A stretch of 32,196 bases of DNA from Candidatus Poribacteria bacterium (GTDB lineage: Bacteria; Poribacteria; WGA-4E; PCPOR2b), in NCBI GenBank assembly GCA_022822005.1, contig JAJECO010000028.1, positions 1 through 32,196 of the forward strand. Direction: 5' to 3'. The notes under the pieces are model-generated. The model saw only the letters and a program-made list of their open reading frames with translations, ran no database searches and had not been told where the DNA came from. The translations under genes were made by a program, and so were the position numbers. This document shows, one piece after another, positions 14,952 to 24,258 of this stretch; position 1 is the stretch's first letter; each line of letters begins with the position of its first letter.

Positions 14952-17900
14952 CTACAGTTTTTTCTGTGTCTGTTCGGATAACGCTTTGAAATACTGCTGA
15001 ATCAGCTCCCGATACTGCGGGGGCAAACTTTCCTGCTCGCCCGACCTGAGATTCGATTCAATTTGCTGTATGGCTTCCAGTAGCTTAGGATCAAGCGGGG
15101 GTGTATCGTTTCCGATAGCGGTTGGTGTTTTGGCGACCTCACCCTTTCGTCTCTTGCTGACCTCTCGCTTCTGCAACGATTTGGAACTTTCGAGGAGCCG
15201 TGTCAAGATTTCCCGCTGCTTGTTTAGCACCTGCTGATTCAGGTTGCCCCTCTGAAGTTCACCTTCCACCTCCCGCATCTCTTCTGAGACACTGTTCAGA
15301 TCACCAATTACCTCTGACATCCTTTCCATCATATCAGCAAGTCGTTCTGTGGCTTCCCGAATCATCTGCTGCTCGTACGCCATTCGTCTGAGCAATTGTT
15401 CGTTACTTGGCGTGCGTCCTTGTTGGCGCATCTGTTGGTTCAACTGCTGTGCCATTTCATTCAGTTGCCCTTGGCTTTGTGCCAATTGCTCAAGTTGCTC
15501 CAGCATATTTTGCATCCCAGCTTGACCCATCTGTTGGTTCATCTGATCCATTGCTTCGAGCAGATCAGCGATCGCCTGATTAACGTCTGCCAACCCCTGC
15601 TTCTGAATCGGGACTGCGAGGTTCGGCTTTCTGTCTTCCAATGCTCGCGCTGAACGTTCAAAGGCATCCGCGGCAGCGTTAAGCCTCCAGACAGTTTTAG
15701 GGTCAATCTGCATCTGATTGCTGCCTAATTCCCAGAGCCGATCCGCGAGCAGATTTAGCCCTGCCGCAAGGCCTAATTCACTTGCTGCCAATCCCTGCAA
15801 CTGCTTAACTTCACCTGGTAGATATCGTCCATGTCCAGATCCCAAGATCTCGTCAGTACCATCAATTACCTCCTCATGGGTTCTTGAGATATAGAGACCA
15901 CTCCGCACCGCCTCGCGTATTGCGGTCAACGTTTCCTCTGCATTGCCGCCCTCCATAAACTCGAGTGCGTTATCCAGTCCTTGGTGCAGCTCGGTGAGTC
16001 CTTGTTGTGCTTCCTGCCCCGATTCCATTGCATTCTGCATCTGATTTCCACGCATCTGTTGAGTAGCGGATCGGAGATCTCGCGCAATCCGCACATCCCG
16101 CGCGAATTGATTGAGCCGTATGATTTCATCAGCAACCCGTTTAAGATTTTCCAATTCTGACATCTCTTCACCGAGTTCATCGAGTGTCTGATGGAGGTTG
16201 TCCATCTCGTCTGCGATACGCTCCTCCTGATTGGCAAGTCCGTTGAGGGGCTGATCTACATCTTGTGGGTTACTCTGGTTGGTTTGATTGGCTTGTTCAG
16301 CGAGATCACTTAACTGGTCCATTAGACGCCCTTGGCGTTCTGCGAGTTCCTTCGTCTGATTTACCGCTGCTTCCAGCTTCTGTTGGATGATCATCTGCTT
16401 ATAAAGATCCTTGAGCCGATCGAGCTGCTGAAGAAACCTTTCTTGGTTAAAGTTTGCTTCCATCAACTTTTGCTCCTGCTCGGATAGCTCCTGCTGTTCC
16501 AACGCTTCAGCCAACTTGCGTAGCAACTCCTTATGCTCTTCCGATAGGGCCTGCTGCATCAGTTCCTGTAACTCTTGAAACTTCTCAACTGTCTGCATGT
16601 CAAACAGTTGTTGCTTCTGCATCTGCTCGGCTGTCTGCTTCATCTCTTCGAACAGATCCTTCGCTGTTTTGTCAATCTCTTTCTGGTTATCGAGGACGCG
16701 CTCCATCAGTTTCTTATCTTTCAGAGTCAGCTCTTGGCTCTTCCGTATTTTGTCAAGCAGTTCATCGGTTATCGCGGTCTGCTCTGCCTGCTCATCGTAT
16801 AACGCTTCAAGCCCCTGCATCCCAATTTCCTGTTCAGCTTCGACCTCATCGTAAAGTTCAGCTAAGGTAGGCACACGGATCGAATAGATGTTGGATTTGC
16901 CGACGTTCGGTCCAGAAACATTGTCCGCATCAACTGCCTCCGCATGGTAAGAGACCACATCCCCAGGATACAGTCCAATCGGATCAATGTCCCAAGGAAA
17001 TTCAATAAAAACTGGTGTGTCTGCTGGATTCCACTCTTTCAGAGGCACTGCTATGACATCATCTGCCCCTTCAACTCGATAAACAAGTTGAATCCTCTTT
17101 ACACCGTAATCGTCTTTCGCGTCGAGTTGTAGGGAAACAATCATCGAATCATCAAGCACAACATCTTTGCCCGGTGCAACAATTTCGATTTGTGGCTCGG
17201 TGTCCTCAATTGCGTGAATCGTGTACACAATCGGTTGTGCGTTTGGAATGCTATTTGTGTCGATTAATTCGATATGATACTTTTCGCTACGCTGGACAAT
17301 AAAGCTACCGGACAACAGTGTTCCGCCTGAAACGGAAAGTTTGACTGGATCCGATTCTTCAAAGACCAGCCGTGCTGAAGCGATGGGCTTGTTTCCCGCT
17401 CCCTCAAAATTAATCGTTGTTCCAATGAGGGTGGTAACATTGCCAAGATTCTCTTCGAGCACTTGCGGCGAGAGCTGCGTATATTTCGGATAGTTGAGTT
17501 TAAGTTGGAATCGGCTTAAGATTGGCGCACGAGCAACAGTAATGTGAAAGCGTTCTGATCTTTCTTCCTTCACCGCAATGTAGTATTCCATTGATTGCTT
17601 GACATTCTTGAGTGTGAGTCGATAAGCGATTTCGGTCTCGTTCCTGGTCATCAAGAGATTGCGCCACGCGCTCGCTGATACGGTCGTTTCGCCGCTACTC
17701 CCTAGGCGATAGTAGAGATACACGGGTGCCCCCAAGTGGCCCCTCACTTTTGCGGTGATTGTGATATCTGCCCCGGATTCAATTAGCGCACTTCCCGGCT
17801 GAACCTCATCAATCTGGACGCTGAGGATATCCTGTGGTGTTTTAGGTAGTTCATCGAACGCTTGTGCAAAGTCCTTTGCCGCAGACGGAAAGATGAAAAA

Positions 17901-18422
17901 GGTGATAAACAGCAGTGCGAAAGCGACGAGCGCAAAACCACCGTACCGCCTAAGCTTCAGAAACTCTTGCGAGAAGACTTTTTTGCTTTCGATCTCAGCC
18001 AACAATTGATGCGTACTTTCAATCAATCTCTCAATGAATACCGAAGCGTATCCGAACCGGTTGTTCTCCATTTCCGGTTTCAGTTGGACAGCGCTCAAAA
18101 TACGGTTTTCAAATCCGGGATAATGAGCTTCAACGTATGCCGCCACACGAGCATTGGTAAGTTTCTGGACCACAGGACGAATCAAATAGCGAAACGCTGC
18201 ATACACGCCAACTCCTAACCACGACAACACCAGTCCCATACGAAGGAAACGCGGCAACGGTAAGATCTGATCAATGATGAGTGCAGGGACAAGTGCGAGG
18301 GCAAGGGCACCTAACCACCGGAATAAACTGTGGGAGAATAGCAATAATCGCCACTGTCTTCGCAATGCCTGAAGCCGGTCAATTATTTCTTGATAGCTCT
18401 GTTCCGTATTTGAGTTTGACAC
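14952..18422 (-). CDS. Large membrane-anchored coiled-coil protein, DUF4175 type
   Basis: A 1156-residue protein with two membrane segments near residues 26-80 and a third near 157-178 (FALVAFALLFITFFIFPSAA), the layout of DUF4175 proteins. A periplasmic part of beta-rich repeats covers about 200-520. From about 525 to 1090 the chain is almost wholly helical, with many Gln, Glu and Leu (for example ELYDEVEAEQEIGMQGLEAL, LMQQALSEEHKELLRKLAEA), and forms long coiled coils. The start is a GTG at 18422 with GGAGG eight bases upstream. It is the last of three genes (21424, 19152, 18422) separated by 10 and 28 bases. In planctomycete-, Bacteroidetes- and Poribacteria-like genomes this family accompanies DUF4159, VWA, DUF58 and MoxR genes. 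The molecular role is unknown; an envelope scaffold is plausible. Confidence 0.85.
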   Translation of the reverse strand: MSNSNTEQSYQEIIDRLQALRRQWRLLLFSHSLFRWLGALALALVPALIIDQILPLPRFLRMGLVLSWLGVGVYAAFRYLIRPVVQKLTNARVAAYVEAHYPGFENRILSAVQLKPEMENNRFGYASVFIERLIESTHQLLAEIESKKVFSQEFLKLRRYGGFALVAFALLFITFFIFPSAAKDFAQAFDELPKTPQDILSVQIDEVQPGSALIESGADITITAKVRGHLGAPVYLYYRLGSSGETTVSASAWRNLLMTRNETEIAYRLTLKNVKQSMEYYIAVKEERSERFHITVARAPILSRFQLKLNYPKYTQLSPQVLEENLGNVTTLIGTTINFEGAGNKPIASARLVFEESDPVKLSVSGGTLLSGSFIVQRSEKYHIELIDTNSIPNAQPIVYTIHAIEDTEPQIEIVAPGKDVVLDDSMIVSLQLDAKDDYGVKRIQLVYRVEGADDVIAVPLKEWNPADTPVFIEFPWDIDPIGLYPGDVVSYHAEAVDADNVSGPNVGKSNIYSIRVPTLAELYDEVEAEQEIGMQGLEALYDEQAEQTAITDELLDKIRKSQELTLKDKKLMERVLDNQKEIDKTAKDLFEEMKQTAEQMQKQQLFDMQTVEKFQELQELMQQALSEEHKELLRKLAEALEQQELSEQEQKLMEANFNQERFLQQLDRLKDLYKQMIIQQKLEAAVNQTKELAERQGRLMDQLSDLAEQANQTNQSNPQDVDQPLNGLANQEERIADEMDNLHQTLDELGEEMSELENLKRVADEIIRLNQFARDVRIARDLRSATQQMRGNQMQNAMESGQEAQQGLTELHQGLDNALEFMEGGNAEETLTAIREAVRSGLYISRTHEEVIDGTDEILGSGHGRYLPGEVKQLQGLAASELGLAAGLNLLADRLWELGSNQMQIDPKTVWRLNAAADAFERSARALEDRKPNLAVPIQKQGLADVNQAIADLLEAMDQMNQQMGQAGMQNMLEQLEQLAQSQGQLNEMAQQLNQQMRQQGRTPSNEQLLRRMAYEQQMIREATERLADMMERMSEVIGDLNSVSEEMREVEGELQRGNLNQQVLNKQREILTRLLESSKSLQKREVSKRRKGEVAKTPTAIGNDTPPLDPKLLEAIQQIESNLRSGEQESLPPQYRELIQQYFKALSEQTQKKL

Positions 18423-18450
18423 AGTGTGACCTCCATTATCCTCTTCCCGC

Positions 18451-19152
18451 TTAGTGCGTTAGCACATACACCGCAACGTTGACCGCCATCTTTGCCGCAA
18501 GTTCGCGAACCTGTGGCGTATCCTTGGGATGCACTTGCGGATCCTCCAACCCGTCCCCAATATCTGAACTGTAGACATAGTAAACAACCATTCGACCTTC
18601 GTGGAACAACCCGAAGCCTTGTGCAGGTTTCCCATCGTGTTCGTGGATCTTCGGAAGTCCGTTGGGCAAATCGTAGAAGCAGTGGTAGATGAGGTGTGAA
18701 TCCGGTATAGGTTGTAGTGACTGATCGGGGAACACACGGCGTATTTCACGACGGAAGCCCTCATCTAATCCATAGTCGTCGTTCACAAAGAGGAAACCGC
18801 CGTGCGTCAAATAAAAGCGCAGTGCCTCGATCTCTTCTTTAGTGAGGCGAATGTTGCCATGCCCCACAATATAGAGCATCGGGTATTGATATAGGTTCCG
18901 ATCTGTCAACTTCACAATTACGCGCTCTTCTGCTACCTCAATATCTGTTCTGGTGCGAAGGATCTTCAGCCAGTTAGAAATTGTAGTCTGATCGCCATAC
19001 CAGTCGCCACCTCCGCCGTATTGAACTTGAGCTATGACAAACTTCTCACCAGCGCTGTGAGCAGATCCGATCACGAGAGCCATACTCAGCGCGATGTAAA
19101 GCGTAAAACGTAACGCGTGATTTATTTGATTCCCAGCTGTTTTTTTTGTCAT
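18451..19152 (-). CDS. DUF4159 family exported protein
   Basis: A 233-residue protein with a signal peptide (LYIALSMALVIGSAHSA, cleaved before GEKFVIAQVQYGGGGDW). The mature part has the features of DUF4159: YPMLYIVGHGNIRLTKEEIEAL, then GGFLFVNDDYG, DSHLIYHCFYDLPNGLPKIHE, GFGLFHEGRMVVYYVYSSDIGDGLED and the final KMAVNVAVYVLTH. The fold resembles flavodoxin/class I amidotransferase domains, but no catalytic Cys-His-Glu triad is evident, so it may be a binding module. It begins 10 bases after the stop of the VWA-type gene and lacks a well-spaced ribosome site of its own, which suggests translational coupling. It ends 28 bases before DUF4175. Confidence 0.9.
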   Translation of the reverse strand: MTKKTAGNQINHALRFTLYIALSMALVIGSAHSAGEKFVIAQVQYGGGGDWYGDQTTISNWLKILRTRTDIEVAEERVIVKLTDRNLYQYPMLYIVGHGNIRLTKEEIEALRFYLTHGGFLFVNDDYGLDEGFRREIRRVFPDQSLQPIPDSHLIYHCFYDLPNGLPKIHEHDGKPAQGFGLFHEGRMVVYYVYSSDIGDGLEDPQVHPKDTPQVRELAAKMAVNVAVYVLTH

Positions 19153-19162
19153 ATCCTACAAA

Positions 19163-21424
19163 TTACACCAGTCCTCTCCGCGTGCGTAAAAACCATTCCG
19201 TTCCTAAGAACCCAACCGCAAGGATTAGGACAATTGGGTTATCCCACAGGTCACGTTCTTGGACAGCAAAGACCGATTCTTGGACAGGCTTTATCTTTTC
19301 CGGTAGTGATTCTACATCAGCAATCGAGGTGTAATGACCGCTGGTTTTGGAGGCAAGCTGTTTAAGCAGATCCTCGTTGAGCTGCGGATGATCAAACTCC
19401 GCCAGCGGAGATGCCACAAAAACTTCCGTCAAGTCCTCACCGAGCGTGGCTGAACGATCTACGCCTGTAGCGCGAATGCGGTACGCTCCCTTTTGGTTGG
19501 CACGGAACTGGGCACGATAGGCACCCGGCTCCTGTGAATATGCGCCAATTCGCACCTGAAAATGCTTTTCGTCTGGCGGGGTAACCTCGATCTTGAGATC
19601 TGCAGCAACCATCGGTTGATAGCTCTCATTATAGGTGTATGCGATGATCTGGACCTCATCGCCAACTGAATAGGCTATCAAATCTGTCGTAACGTTAATC
19701 CGCTTCGTATCTGTGCGTGTTGACATCCAGCGAATCGTCTGCCCCCAAAAGCGGGGATAAGTGTCGTCCTCATCTTTGAAATTCCATACACCAAACCCCC
19801 AATTCCACAGTCCTTCGGCAGCGATTAGCAGGCTCTTGCCTAACCCTGAGCGTTGAAAAATCATGATTGGCAGCGTGGTCTGATTTTTTTCTGACTGAAA
19901 CTCGGCGAGTGTTGTTGCCCCACTCTTAAGTTGAAATCCACCCAACCGACGCGATAGCGGCGGCAAATCACGCCATAAGGCTTCCACCTTTGCTTGCGTT
20001 TCTGCCAATCGGGTAATTGGATGGTACATACCCTGTTGCGTCAATTTTAGACTAAAATCCTCATCCTGCACGTAGCAGCCGTTGGGTGGGATGACAACGG
20101 GCAAAAGGGAGGCAAGCTCGGTTTTCCTAAAGCCATCACGACCAAGAGAGTGCTGACCGCCGAGGAATATGACGGCTTTCCCCTCTCTTTCAACGAAATC
20201 GACAATCGCTGTATGCTGTTGTGGAGTTAAAGTGTCGGAACGGAGGTCGCCGATGATGAGTATATCGTAAAATAGTAGCTCCTCAAGCGTTTCCGGAACA
20301 CGAGACATTTGAGTTGTCTGGGTTGTCTGTGGATAATAGCCGTTGTAACGGGCTAACAACGTTCCACGGAGCTGGTTTGGTGTTTTGCTTGATAGGACGA
20401 CGCAGGTCGAATCGATGTTTGGATCACGTTCAACTATCCGCTTAAGAAAAGCGTATTCCCAGCCGGGTTGTCCTTCAATGTAAAGCAAGTGTAACTTTGT
20501 CTTGACTACCTTCAACGGAAACGCCCGTGTGTTGTTTTCGGCAGTCAGTTCACCTTCAAGCGTGGGAACAGAAACGACGTATTGAAAAGTGCCTTCCTCT
20601 TGAGGATTCAAGCTAAACTCAATCATCTGCGTCGGTTCATCCGTTAGTGTAATTGGCACATTGTCCACGACCTGATTATCTATCATGAGTGAAACACGTG
20701 TCTGGCTCCCTGAGTAGCCTGTGTGATCTACGGTAACGCGAATCGGCACATTGTGCTCCGTGTAAACAATAGGACTGACTTCAACTCGAGAGAGTTTAAG
20801 ATCTCTTGGCGGGATAGGGGCGCCGACACCGACCGCATAGATGGGAATCTCTGCTTCAGTCAGCCTGCCAACCACGGACGTTGAGGCGTTATGGGCCCCA
20901 TCGGTGAGCAGAACTATCCCCGCAAGCAGTTGGCCGCGCCATTCGTTAGAGGCGTCATGAATTGAGGTCGCGATATCAGTTAATCCGCCCACCGCATCAA
21001 GTGAGCCAATCTCACGAGGAATTTGGTGAGACTGTTTATCAAAGCGGTATAGGTGAACATCAAATCGATCAGTTAGGGTTGGAAGAAAACGACTGGCTGG
21101 GTGGAATAAAATACGGTTCACAAGGTCTAATCTTGTTGAGGATTGACCTACTGATTCTACATCTTGAAGCTGCATGCTCTGGGAGGTATCGGCAAGAACC
21201 AATAGGTTTGTTGGTGGGGTAATATCTTTTCGTTCAATCAGCACCGGTTCAAGTAGACAGATCAACAACACAAGTGCTGCGAAAATTCGCAAACCGATGA
21301 GAAGCACCTTAAACCTTCGACTCAGCGGACGATTCAAGCGGAGATACCCATACACTGTAATACTAGCCATGATAGCTAGTCCAAGCGCAACCGCCCACCA
21401 TGGCCACAGGTAAGTAAATCGCAT
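19163..21424 (-). CDS. Membrane protein with VWA domain and amidotransferase-like domain
   Basis: A 753-residue protein from the ATG at 21424 (a TTG directly before it at 21427 is the alternative). Two membrane segments lie at the N-terminus (WWAVALGLAIMASITVYGYL and IGLRIFAALVLLICLLEPVL). A von Willebrand A domain starts near residue 82 with the metal-site motif D-T-S-Q-S in LLVLADTSQSMQL and continues to IVLLTDGAHNAST and VGAPIPP. After a beta-rich part comes a class-I amidotransferase-like domain (YDILIIGDLRSDTLTPQQ...VIFLGGQHSLG), in which the nucleophilic cysteine is not seen. The C-terminus carries a last membrane segment (IVLILAVGFLGTEWFL) and a short basic tail. It is the first gene of the three-gene operon and has the promoter at 21458-21486. 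Confidence 0.87.
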   Translation of the reverse strand: MRFTYLWPWWAVALGLAIMASITVYGYLRLNRPLSRRFKVLLIGLRIFAALVLLICLLEPVLIERKDITPPTNLLVLADTSQSMQLQDVESVGQSSTRLDLVNRILFHPASRFLPTLTDRFDVHLYRFDKQSHQIPREIGSLDAVGGLTDIATSIHDASNEWRGQLLAGIVLLTDGAHNASTSVVGRLTEAEIPIYAVGVGAPIPPRDLKLSRVEVSPIVYTEHNVPIRVTVDHTGYSGSQTRVSLMIDNQVVDNVPITLTDEPTQMIEFSLNPQEEGTFQYVVSVPTLEGELTAENNTRAFPLKVVKTKLHLLYIEGQPGWEYAFLKRIVERDPNIDSTCVVLSSKTPNQLRGTLLARYNGYYPQTTQTTQMSRVPETLEELLFYDILIIGDLRSDTLTPQQHTAIVDFVEREGKAVIFLGGQHSLGRDGFRKTELASLLPVVIPPNGCYVQDEDFSLKLTQQGMYHPITRLAETQAKVEALWRDLPPLSRRLGGFQLKSGATTLAEFQSEKNQTTLPIMIFQRSGLGKSLLIAAEGLWNWGFGVWNFKDEDDTYPRFWGQTIRWMSTRTDTKRINVTTDLIAYSVGDEVQIIAYTYNESYQPMVAADLKIEVTPPDEKHFQVRIGAYSQEPGAYRAQFRANQKGAYRIRATGVDRSATLGEDLTEVFVASPLAEFDHPQLNEDLLKQLASKTSGHYTSIADVESLPEKIKPVQESVFAVQERDLWDNPIVLILAVGFLGTEWFLRTRRGLV

Positions 21425-21457
21425 CAAGTTTCCTTCTTCGTTTCCAATTTATGGTGA

Positions 21458-21486
21458 ATTATACCTTATACCGAAAACCTCGTCAA
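21458..21486 (-). promoter_or_regulatory. Sigma-70 promoter of the VWA/DUF4159/DUF4175 operon
   Basis: On the minus strand TTGACG (21486-21481), spacer of 17, TATAAT (21463-21458). The -10 lies inside the 16-base sequence TTTATGGTGAATTATA (21448-21463), which recurs exactly at 32066-32081 at the end of a MITE-like element. Transcription should begin near 21451, about 27 bases before the ATG. Confidence 0.8.
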
Positions 21487-21574
21487 CTTAAATACCGGTG
21501 CGGCTTGCGGTTCGATAGAATGCCAGTCTATTTCTGCCTCCACTCATCAACTCGAAAATTTTACTTTTTGGGGG

Positions 21575-21603
21575 TTGACAAGGAAATCCATCTTCTGTAG
21601 AAT
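21575..21603 (+). promoter_or_regulatory. Sigma-70 promoter of the zinc-ribbon gene
   Basis: TTGACA (21575-21580), 17-base spacer, TAGAAT (21598-21603). It diverges from the operon promoter at 21458-21486, the two -35 boxes being about 90 bases apart. The leader to the ATG at 21674 is about 64 bases. Confidence 0.78.
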
Positions 21604-21673
21604 TAGCGTTGTCTCATTCAGCCGACTGCATCTGTTCTTAACTTATTAGGGTTAAACCGTTGCCTTGAAACAC

Positions 21674-22219
21674 ATGAGCAAGGGGGTGGAGTCAATCCAA
21701 TCATCACCCATATTAGACAGAATTTACGCGATAACACTCAGTTTCCGAGGGGAAATGATCCCAGCAGAGATTGTCTTGAGTCCGGAAACACATCAAAAGA
21801 TTGTGGAGCAATCGAACTTGCAGCAGGGACTTGAGTCAAAAAAAGATCCAGTCTCTGCGCTTAAAGGTGCGTTCTCAATTCCAATCACAATTCGAGAAGA
21901 GAATACAGATATTATCGTTGTAAAAGGACTATATCCAAACCCTTGCCCGGTTTGTGGTCGCCGCATTCCATTCTTGCGAGAGATGATTGAGCGTATTGAA
22001 TCCCGATCTGTTAAACGCATCCGCTGTCCATTGGGTCACCGCTACGAGGGGGAAATCAAAGTCTACTACCTGAATATCTTTCAGGAAAACCAATCAGAAC
22101 CCGAAGCAGTTCAAGTATGTCCGCAATGTGGGAGTGAAAATGTACAGAAGTTAAGCCAAACGGATATCTTCTGCCTGGATTGCGAATGGGACAACCTGAA
22201 ACATATTCACGATCCTTAG
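21674..22219 (+). CDS. Double zinc-ribbon protein, function unknown
   Basis: A 181-residue protein from the ATG at 21674; a TTG nine bases earlier (21665) is possible and neither has a good ribosome site. The N-terminal half is a mixed alpha/beta region without known motifs. Around residues 91-122 comes CPVCGRR...CPLGHRYEG, a Cys-x2-Cys and Cys-x3-His pair 24 residues apart. Near the C-terminus is a second ribbon, CPQCGS...CLDCEW, with Cys pairs 15 residues apart. Two such knuckles suggest zinc binding and possibly nucleic-acid or protein binding. I do not recognise a family. It has its own strong promoter (21575-21603) and ends before a bidirectional terminator shared with the convergent groEL. 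Confidence 0.82.
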   Translation: MSKGVESIQSSPILDRIYAITLSFRGEMIPAEIVLSPETHQKIVEQSNLQQGLESKKDPVSALKGAFSIPITIREENTDIIVVKGLYPNPCPVCGRRIPFLREMIERIESRSVKRIRCPLGHRYEGEIKVYYLNIFQENQSEPEAVQVCPQCGSENVQKLSQTDIFCLDCEWDNLKHIHDP

Positions 22220-22290
22220 CGTCTGTCTTGTTCGGGAAGGACACTCAAAGCGCAGCAACGGAAAAAAAGAGGTTCCATTTATAGGCAAAT

Positions 22291-22330
22291 AAAAAGCCAT
22301 GCTGCACGACGTATGACAGCATGGCTTTTT
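22291..22330. terminator. Bidirectional Rho-independent terminator
   Basis: AAAAAGCCATGCTG (22291-22304) pairs with CAGCATGGCTTTTT (22317-22330), 14 pairs with a 12-base loop; A and T runs on both sides make it work on either strand. It lies between the convergent zinc-ribbon gene (stop 22219) and groEL (stop 22384). Confidence 0.9.
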
Positions 22331-22383
22331 CGTGCCCCGATAGTGGATTACGGGGGCAGATTTGTTTTGTTACTTTCTGGTGA

Positions 22384-24021
22384 TTAATGATGATGGTGCC
22401 CATGTCCATGATGATGATGTCCATGGTCTTCCGGCTCTTCCTCGACCTCTGTAACTAACGTCTCGGTGGTTAACAGCAATCCTGCGACGCTCGCACCATT
22501 TTGAATTGCGGATCGGACTACCTTCGTTGGATCAACGACTCCTGCCTCAAGCAGATCGCCGTACTCACCGGTTGCGGCATTCAAGCCGTAGCTTCCCTCG
22601 CCGTCTTTGACCTGTGCAGCTACAACGGATCCTTCCAAGCCCGCGTTTTCGGCAATGGTTCGGATAGGCGATTCCAGAACTCGTCGGACAATGTTCACAC
22701 CGGTTTCTTGGTCGCCTTCAAGATGAAAATCTTCAAGTGCTGCACCCGCTCTTAGCAGTGCGATGCCACCGCCCGTGACAATTCCTTCTTCAACGGCTGC
22801 ACGGGTCGCAGATAAAGCATCCTCAAATCGTGCCTTTTTCTCCTTCATTTCAACTTCTGTTGCGGCACCGACATTGACGACAGCGACTCCACCTGCCAGT
22901 TTTGCAAGGCGTTCTTCTAACTTCTCTTGGTCATAATCAGAGGTCGTTACCTCGATTTGTTGTCGAATCTGTCCAATCCGTGCTTGAACATCCTCCGTCG
23001 TACCCGCTCCGCCAACAATCGTTGTGTTATCTTTGTCAATGATCACACGCCGTGCACTTCCCAACATACCAGCTACTACATTTTCCAACCGGATGCCGAC
23101 ATCTTCTGAAATTACCTGACCACCGGTGAGAATGCCAATATCTTCAAGCATCTCCTTACGACGGTCTCCGAAGCCAGGGGCTTTCACTGCAGCAACCTTA
23201 AGTCCACCGCGGAGTTTGTTCACGACCAACACCGCTAAAGCCTCTCCTTCGACATCTTCAGCGATAATCAACAGCGGACGCCCAAGTTGACCGACCTTTT
23301 CCAAAACCGGAACTAGATCAGTAACTGTACTAATTTTATCGACGTTAATCAGAATGAGCGGATCTTCCAATTCAACAACCATAGTTTCGGGATCTGTCGC
23401 AAAATGTGGCGAGAGATAACCCCGATCAAATTGCATACCTTCAACAATATCGACTTCTGTTTCAGCGCTCTTACCATCTTCAATTGTAATTACGCCATCT
23501 TTGCCAACTTTATCCATTGCATCGGCAACAGTCTGTCCAATACCACTGCGATTTGCGTTATCATTGGCGGCAATTGATGCGACCTGTGCAATCTCATCGT
23601 TTGTACTAACCGATTTGCTCTGTTTTTGGAGCTCTCCAACAACGACTTCGGCGGCTTTATCGATCCCGATTTTCAGCTGCATCGGATCCGCACCGGCGGC
23701 AACGTTTTTGAGACCTTCGTGAACGATTTCTTGCGCCAATACGGTTGCTGTAGTTGTGCCATCTCCCACCGCGTCATTGGTCTTGGTTGCAACCGATTTC
23801 AGTAATTGAGCCCCCATATTTTCATAGTGATCTGGTAGGTCGATTTCTTTGGCTACCGTTACACCGTCACTGGTGATCACGGGTGCTCCAAAGGATTTCT
23901 GAAGAACGACGTTTCTCCCACGGGGACCCAACGTAACTTTCACGGCGTTTGCTAGTGCGTCCGCGCCCTCCTTAAGGGCGTTTCTCGCTTCTACATCAAA
24001 GATCAGTTGTTTTGCTGCCAT
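22384..24021 (-). CDS. groL: Chaperonin GroEL with histidine-rich C-terminus
   Basis: A 545-residue chaperonin of the standard length; it forms the double-ring, ATP-driven folding chamber in the cytoplasm. Family marks are all present: [17 protein letters not shown] near the N-terminus, the ATPase loop [13 protein letters not shown] near 84-96, [16 protein letters not shown] near 275-290 and the signature [12 protein letters not shown] near 403-414. The C-terminus departs from the usual Gly-Gly-Met repeats: after [10 protein letters not shown] it ends in nine histidines among glycines. ATG at 24021 follows GGAGG. No groES is next to it; upstream is a 170-base leader with a CIRCE operator and a strong promoter, so it is a heat-shock gene under HrcA-type control. 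It could be one of several groEL copies. Confidence 0.97.
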   Translation of the reverse strand: MAAKQLIFDVEARNALKEGADALANAVKVTLGPRGRNVVLQKSFGAPVITSDGVTVAKEIDLPDHYENMGAQLLKSVATKTNDAVGDGTTTATVLAQEIVHEGLKNVAAGADPMQLKIGIDKAAEVVVGELQKQSKSVSTNDEIAQVASIAANDNANRSGIGQTVADAMDKVGKDGVITIEDGKSAETEVDIVEGMQFDRGYLSPHFATDPETMVVELEDPLILINVDKISTVTDLVPVLEKVGQLGRPLLIIAEDVEGEALAVLVVNKLRGGLKVAAVKAPGFGDRRKEMLEDIGILTGGQVISEDVGIRLENVVAGMLGSARRVIIDKDNTTIVGGAGTTEDVQARIGQIRQQIEVTTSDYDQEKLEERLAKLAGGVAVVNVGAATEVEMKEKKARFEDALSATRAAVEEGIVTGGGIALLRAGAALEDFHLEGDQETGVNIVRRVLESPIRTIAENAGLEGSVVAAQVKDGEGSYGLNAATGEYGDLLEAGVVDPTKVVRSAIQNGASVAGLLLTTETLVTEVEEEPEDHGHHHHGHGHHHH

Positions 24022-24191
24022 AATGTTCCTCCTTAGCTGGCGGTACTGTAATCAATTTTAAATAAGCCTTCGTTTCGCCTTATCTTGAGACAGGATCTGC
24101 CTCCTTTGTTGGCAAGAGTCCAACCGTAGGGTGATTCTCGGTAAATTCTACGAACAGATCTATAATATAACGATTTCAAAATCCGAAACTT

Positions 24192-24218
24192 TTAGCACTC
24201 TCATGGGGTGAGTGCTAA
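24192..24218. promoter_or_regulatory. CIRCE operator (HrcA binding site)
   Basis: TTAGCACTC (24192-24200), nine bases, GAGTGCTAA (24210-24218): an exact match to the CIRCE consensus. It lies directly downstream of the groEL -10 box, covering the start of the transcript, where HrcA repressor would block transcription outside heat stress. The hrcA gene is not in the window. Confidence 0.96.
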
Positions 24219-24229
24219 AAGCAGGCGAA

Positions 24230-24258
24230 ATTATATCATTACTGTTTCCCAAAGTCAA
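24230..24258 (-). promoter_or_regulatory. Sigma-70 promoter of groEL
   Basis: On the minus strand TTGACT (24258-24253), 17-base spacer, TATAAT (24235-24230). The expected start point is near 24223, just before the CIRCE. Confidence 0.9.
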
